Below, piece by piece: positions 62,821-64,000 of a stretch of 64,000 nucleotides of DNA (positions within the stretch are counted from its first letter, which is position 1; each line of letters opens with the position of its first letter). The position numbers were made by a program, and so were the translations under genes. Under the pieces are notes generated by a model that worked only from the letters and a program-made list of their open reading frames with translations, was not told the DNA's origin and did no database searches. Location: contig NZ_JBQEON010000016.1 of the NCBI RefSeq assembly GCF_052045245.1, positions 62,001 through 126,000 on the forward strand, read 5' to 3'. The DNA is from Burkholderia sp052045245. Its GTDB lineage: Bacteria; Pseudomonadota; Gammaproteobacteria; Burkholderiales; Burkholderiaceae.

Positions 62821-64000
62821 ATGACATTCCCTCTCGAGCCGGACGCACCTGCCTCGCGTGACGCTGTCGACACGCGGGACGTCGCGCCGCCGCAATTCGG
62901 TGTCGACGGCGAGCAGGCCGAACGCGACTGGCCGCTGATGACGCACGACGAAGTCGCGGGCGTGCTCGGGCGGATCGAGGGTATTGGCGCGCCGGCGCAG
63001 CTCACGTGGCACAGCCCGCGGCCGTTCTCGGCGGCCGTGCTGGTGCGTACGACGGACGGGCGCGCGCTGTTCGTCAAGCGTCATCACGTGAGCCTGCGCG
63101 ACGCCGCCGCGCTCGAGGAAGAGCATCGTTTCATCGCGCATCTGCGCGAACGCGGGACGCCGGTGGCGGACGTGCTTGCCGGCCGCGATGGGGCGACCGC
63201 GTTCGCAGCCGGTGACTGGACCTATGAAGTGCATGTGGTCGCACCGGGTGTGGATGCGTATCGCGGCGTGATGTCGTGGAAGCCGTTCACCCATGCTGCG
63301 CATGCGTATGCGGCCGGTCGCGCGCTGGCCGAACTGCATCGCGCGTCGGCCGGTTACGACGCGCCGGCGCGGCCCGTGCGCACGCTGCTGTCGAGTTTCC
63401 GCGTGCTGTCCTCCACCGATCTGGCGGGCGCGCTCGAACGCTGGGTCGATGCGCAGCCGTTGCTGGTGCGGGCGCTCGGCACGCGCGACTGGCGCGGTGA
63501 TGTCGCGACCGTGATCGGCCCGTATCATGCGCGCCTCGTGCCGCTGCTGCCCGCGTTGCCGCCGCTGTGGACGCACGGCGACTGGCATGCGTCGAACCTG
63601 CTGTGGACCGATGCCGGCCCCGGCGCGCAGGTGCGGACCGTGCTCGATTTCGGCTTGTCGGATCGCACCTGTGCGGTGATGGACCTCGCGCTCGCGATCG
63701 AACGCAATACGGTCGACTGGATGGCGCCGGCCGATGCGCGCCGTGTCGAGTACGAACAGATCGATGCACTGCTCGACGGCTACGAATCGCTCGAACCGCT
63801 GGGCGACGATGCGTATGCGGCGCTGATGGCGATGCTGCCGATCGTGCATACGGAGTTCGCGTTGTCGGAAGTCGCGTATTTCGGCTGCATCGTCAATGCG
63901 CCGGACATCGTCGACATCGCGTACGACGGTTATCTGATCGGGCATGCGCAATGGTTCGGCGAACGCGACGGGCAACAGTTGCTCGACTGGCTGGTGCAAC
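62821..64000 (+). CDS. APH/choline-kinase-like phosphotransferase (partial, runs off the window)
   Basis: At least 393 residues, no stop before the window end. Lys86 in GRALFVKRHH is the nucleotide-binding Lys. The catalytic loop is His252-Gly-Asp254 in THGDWHASNLLW, with Asn259 next, and the metal Asp276 is in VLDFGLSDRT. The fold is that of aminoglycoside, choline and thiamine (ThiK) kinases. The start at 62821 follows CGGAGC. In this setting it most likely phosphorylates the compound brought in by PnuC. The exact substrate is not seen. Confidence 0.85.
   Translation, partial: MTFPLEPDAPASRDAVDTRDVAPPQFGVDGEQAERDWPLMTHDEVAGVLGRIEGIGAPAQLTWHSPRPFSAAVLVRTTDGRALFVKRHHVSLRDAAALEEEHRFIAHLRERGTPVADVLAGRDGATAFAAGDWTYEVHVVAPGVDAYRGVMSWKPFTHAAHAYAAGRALAELHRASAGYDAPARPVRTLLSSFRVLSSTDLAGALERWVDAQPLLVRALGTRDWRGDVATVIGPYHARLVPLLPALPPLWTHGDWHASNLLWTDAGPGAQVRTVLDFGLSDRTCAVMDLALAIERNTVDWMAPADARRVEYEQIDALLDGYESLEPLGDDAYAALMAMLPIVHTEFALSEVAYFGCIVNAPDIVDIAYDGYLIGHAQWFGERDGQQLLDWLVQ

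Noticed and set aside
1..64000. Search for tRNA, rRNA, prophage, integrase or insertion-sequence genes
   Set aside because: No cloverleaf sequences, transposase or integrase motifs, or terminal repeats were recognised. The only clear sign of gene transfer is the higBA pair.

Overview
The window is very GC-rich, densely packed and free of rRNA, tRNA, phage and insertion-sequence genes. Its content (many LysR/AraC/IclR regulators, OmpC-type porins, aromatic and opine-type catabolic cassettes, a collagen-like lipoprotein, and a DUF3348-DUF802-OmpA-DUF2894 operon) points to Burkholderia sensu lato, most likely a Burkholderia cepacia complex strain and probably a secondary chromosome. This is inferred from gene content and protein style, not from a search. 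A run of 33 N at 30110-30142 shows that the sequence is a draft or scaffolded assembly.

Layout, left to right. (1) 1-10.5 kb: an aromatic-oxidation cluster with an acyl-CoA-dehydrogenase-fold monooxygenase, an orphan PAS-PAS histidine kinase, a tandem-fused tautomerase, Rieske dioxygenase beta and alpha subunits, a divergent LysR regulator, an FMN/[2Fe-2S] reductase, an MFS importer and a porin. The gene families resemble the indole-3-acetate iac set, but the substrate is not proven. (2) 10.5-16.6 kb: LysR and AraC regulators that overlap by ATGA, divergent from an opine-dehydrogenase-family gene and a 3-hydroxyacyl-CoA dehydrogenase, then an MHS transporter and a scar holding LysR-like tails. 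(3) 16.6-27.4 kb: a seven-gene opine/polyamine-type operon (ABC ATPase, two permeases, 2Fe-2S protein, two FAD oxidoreductase subunits, binding protein) divergent from an IclR regulator, followed by a truncated porin and an amidohydrolase. (4) 27.5-38.8 kb: mixed single genes: small membrane protein, chemotaxis receptor, zinc-ribbon protein, assembly gap, orphan amino-acid-binding protein, CynX-like MFS, XRE regulator with an epimerase, flavoprotein disulfide reductase, a GNAT-start chimera, LysE exporter and a DUF1444-like protein.

(5) 39.2-44.1 kb: the most interesting locus, a four-gene operon of DUF3348, DUF802, an OmpA/MotB-like protein and DUF2894. The DUF802 protein has a MotA/ExbB/TolQ-like membrane part and a very long coiled-coil tail built from 80-residue repeats. 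Its partner has a single transmembrane segment with a MotB-type Asp and a peptidoglycan-binding domain. This is the architecture of the ZorA/ZorB motor of Zorya defence, but without Zorya effectors, so it may be an undescribed ion-driven envelope motor. (6) 44.1-53.3 kb: FMN reductase, GNAT-like protein, a 28-residue membrane peptide, an ICMT-like membrane protein, a collagen-like lipoprotein with 64 nine-base repeats, and an SDR/Baeyer-Villiger monooxygenase/hydrolase operon under a divergent TetR. (7) 53.3-59.4 kb: an AT-richer higBA toxin-antitoxin insert, a decayed quinone oxidoreductase, LysR, GST, a PNPOx-FNR-ferredoxin fusion and a DUF2970 protein. (8) 59.4-64 kb: a TonB receptor, a PnuC transporter and an APH-type kinase that runs off the window, a probable uptake-and-phosphorylation route for a vitamin or nucleoside.

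Many adjacent genes overlap by ATGA or GTGA, so translational coupling is common here. Several perfect inverted repeats lie in divergent promoters and are the best operator candidates.
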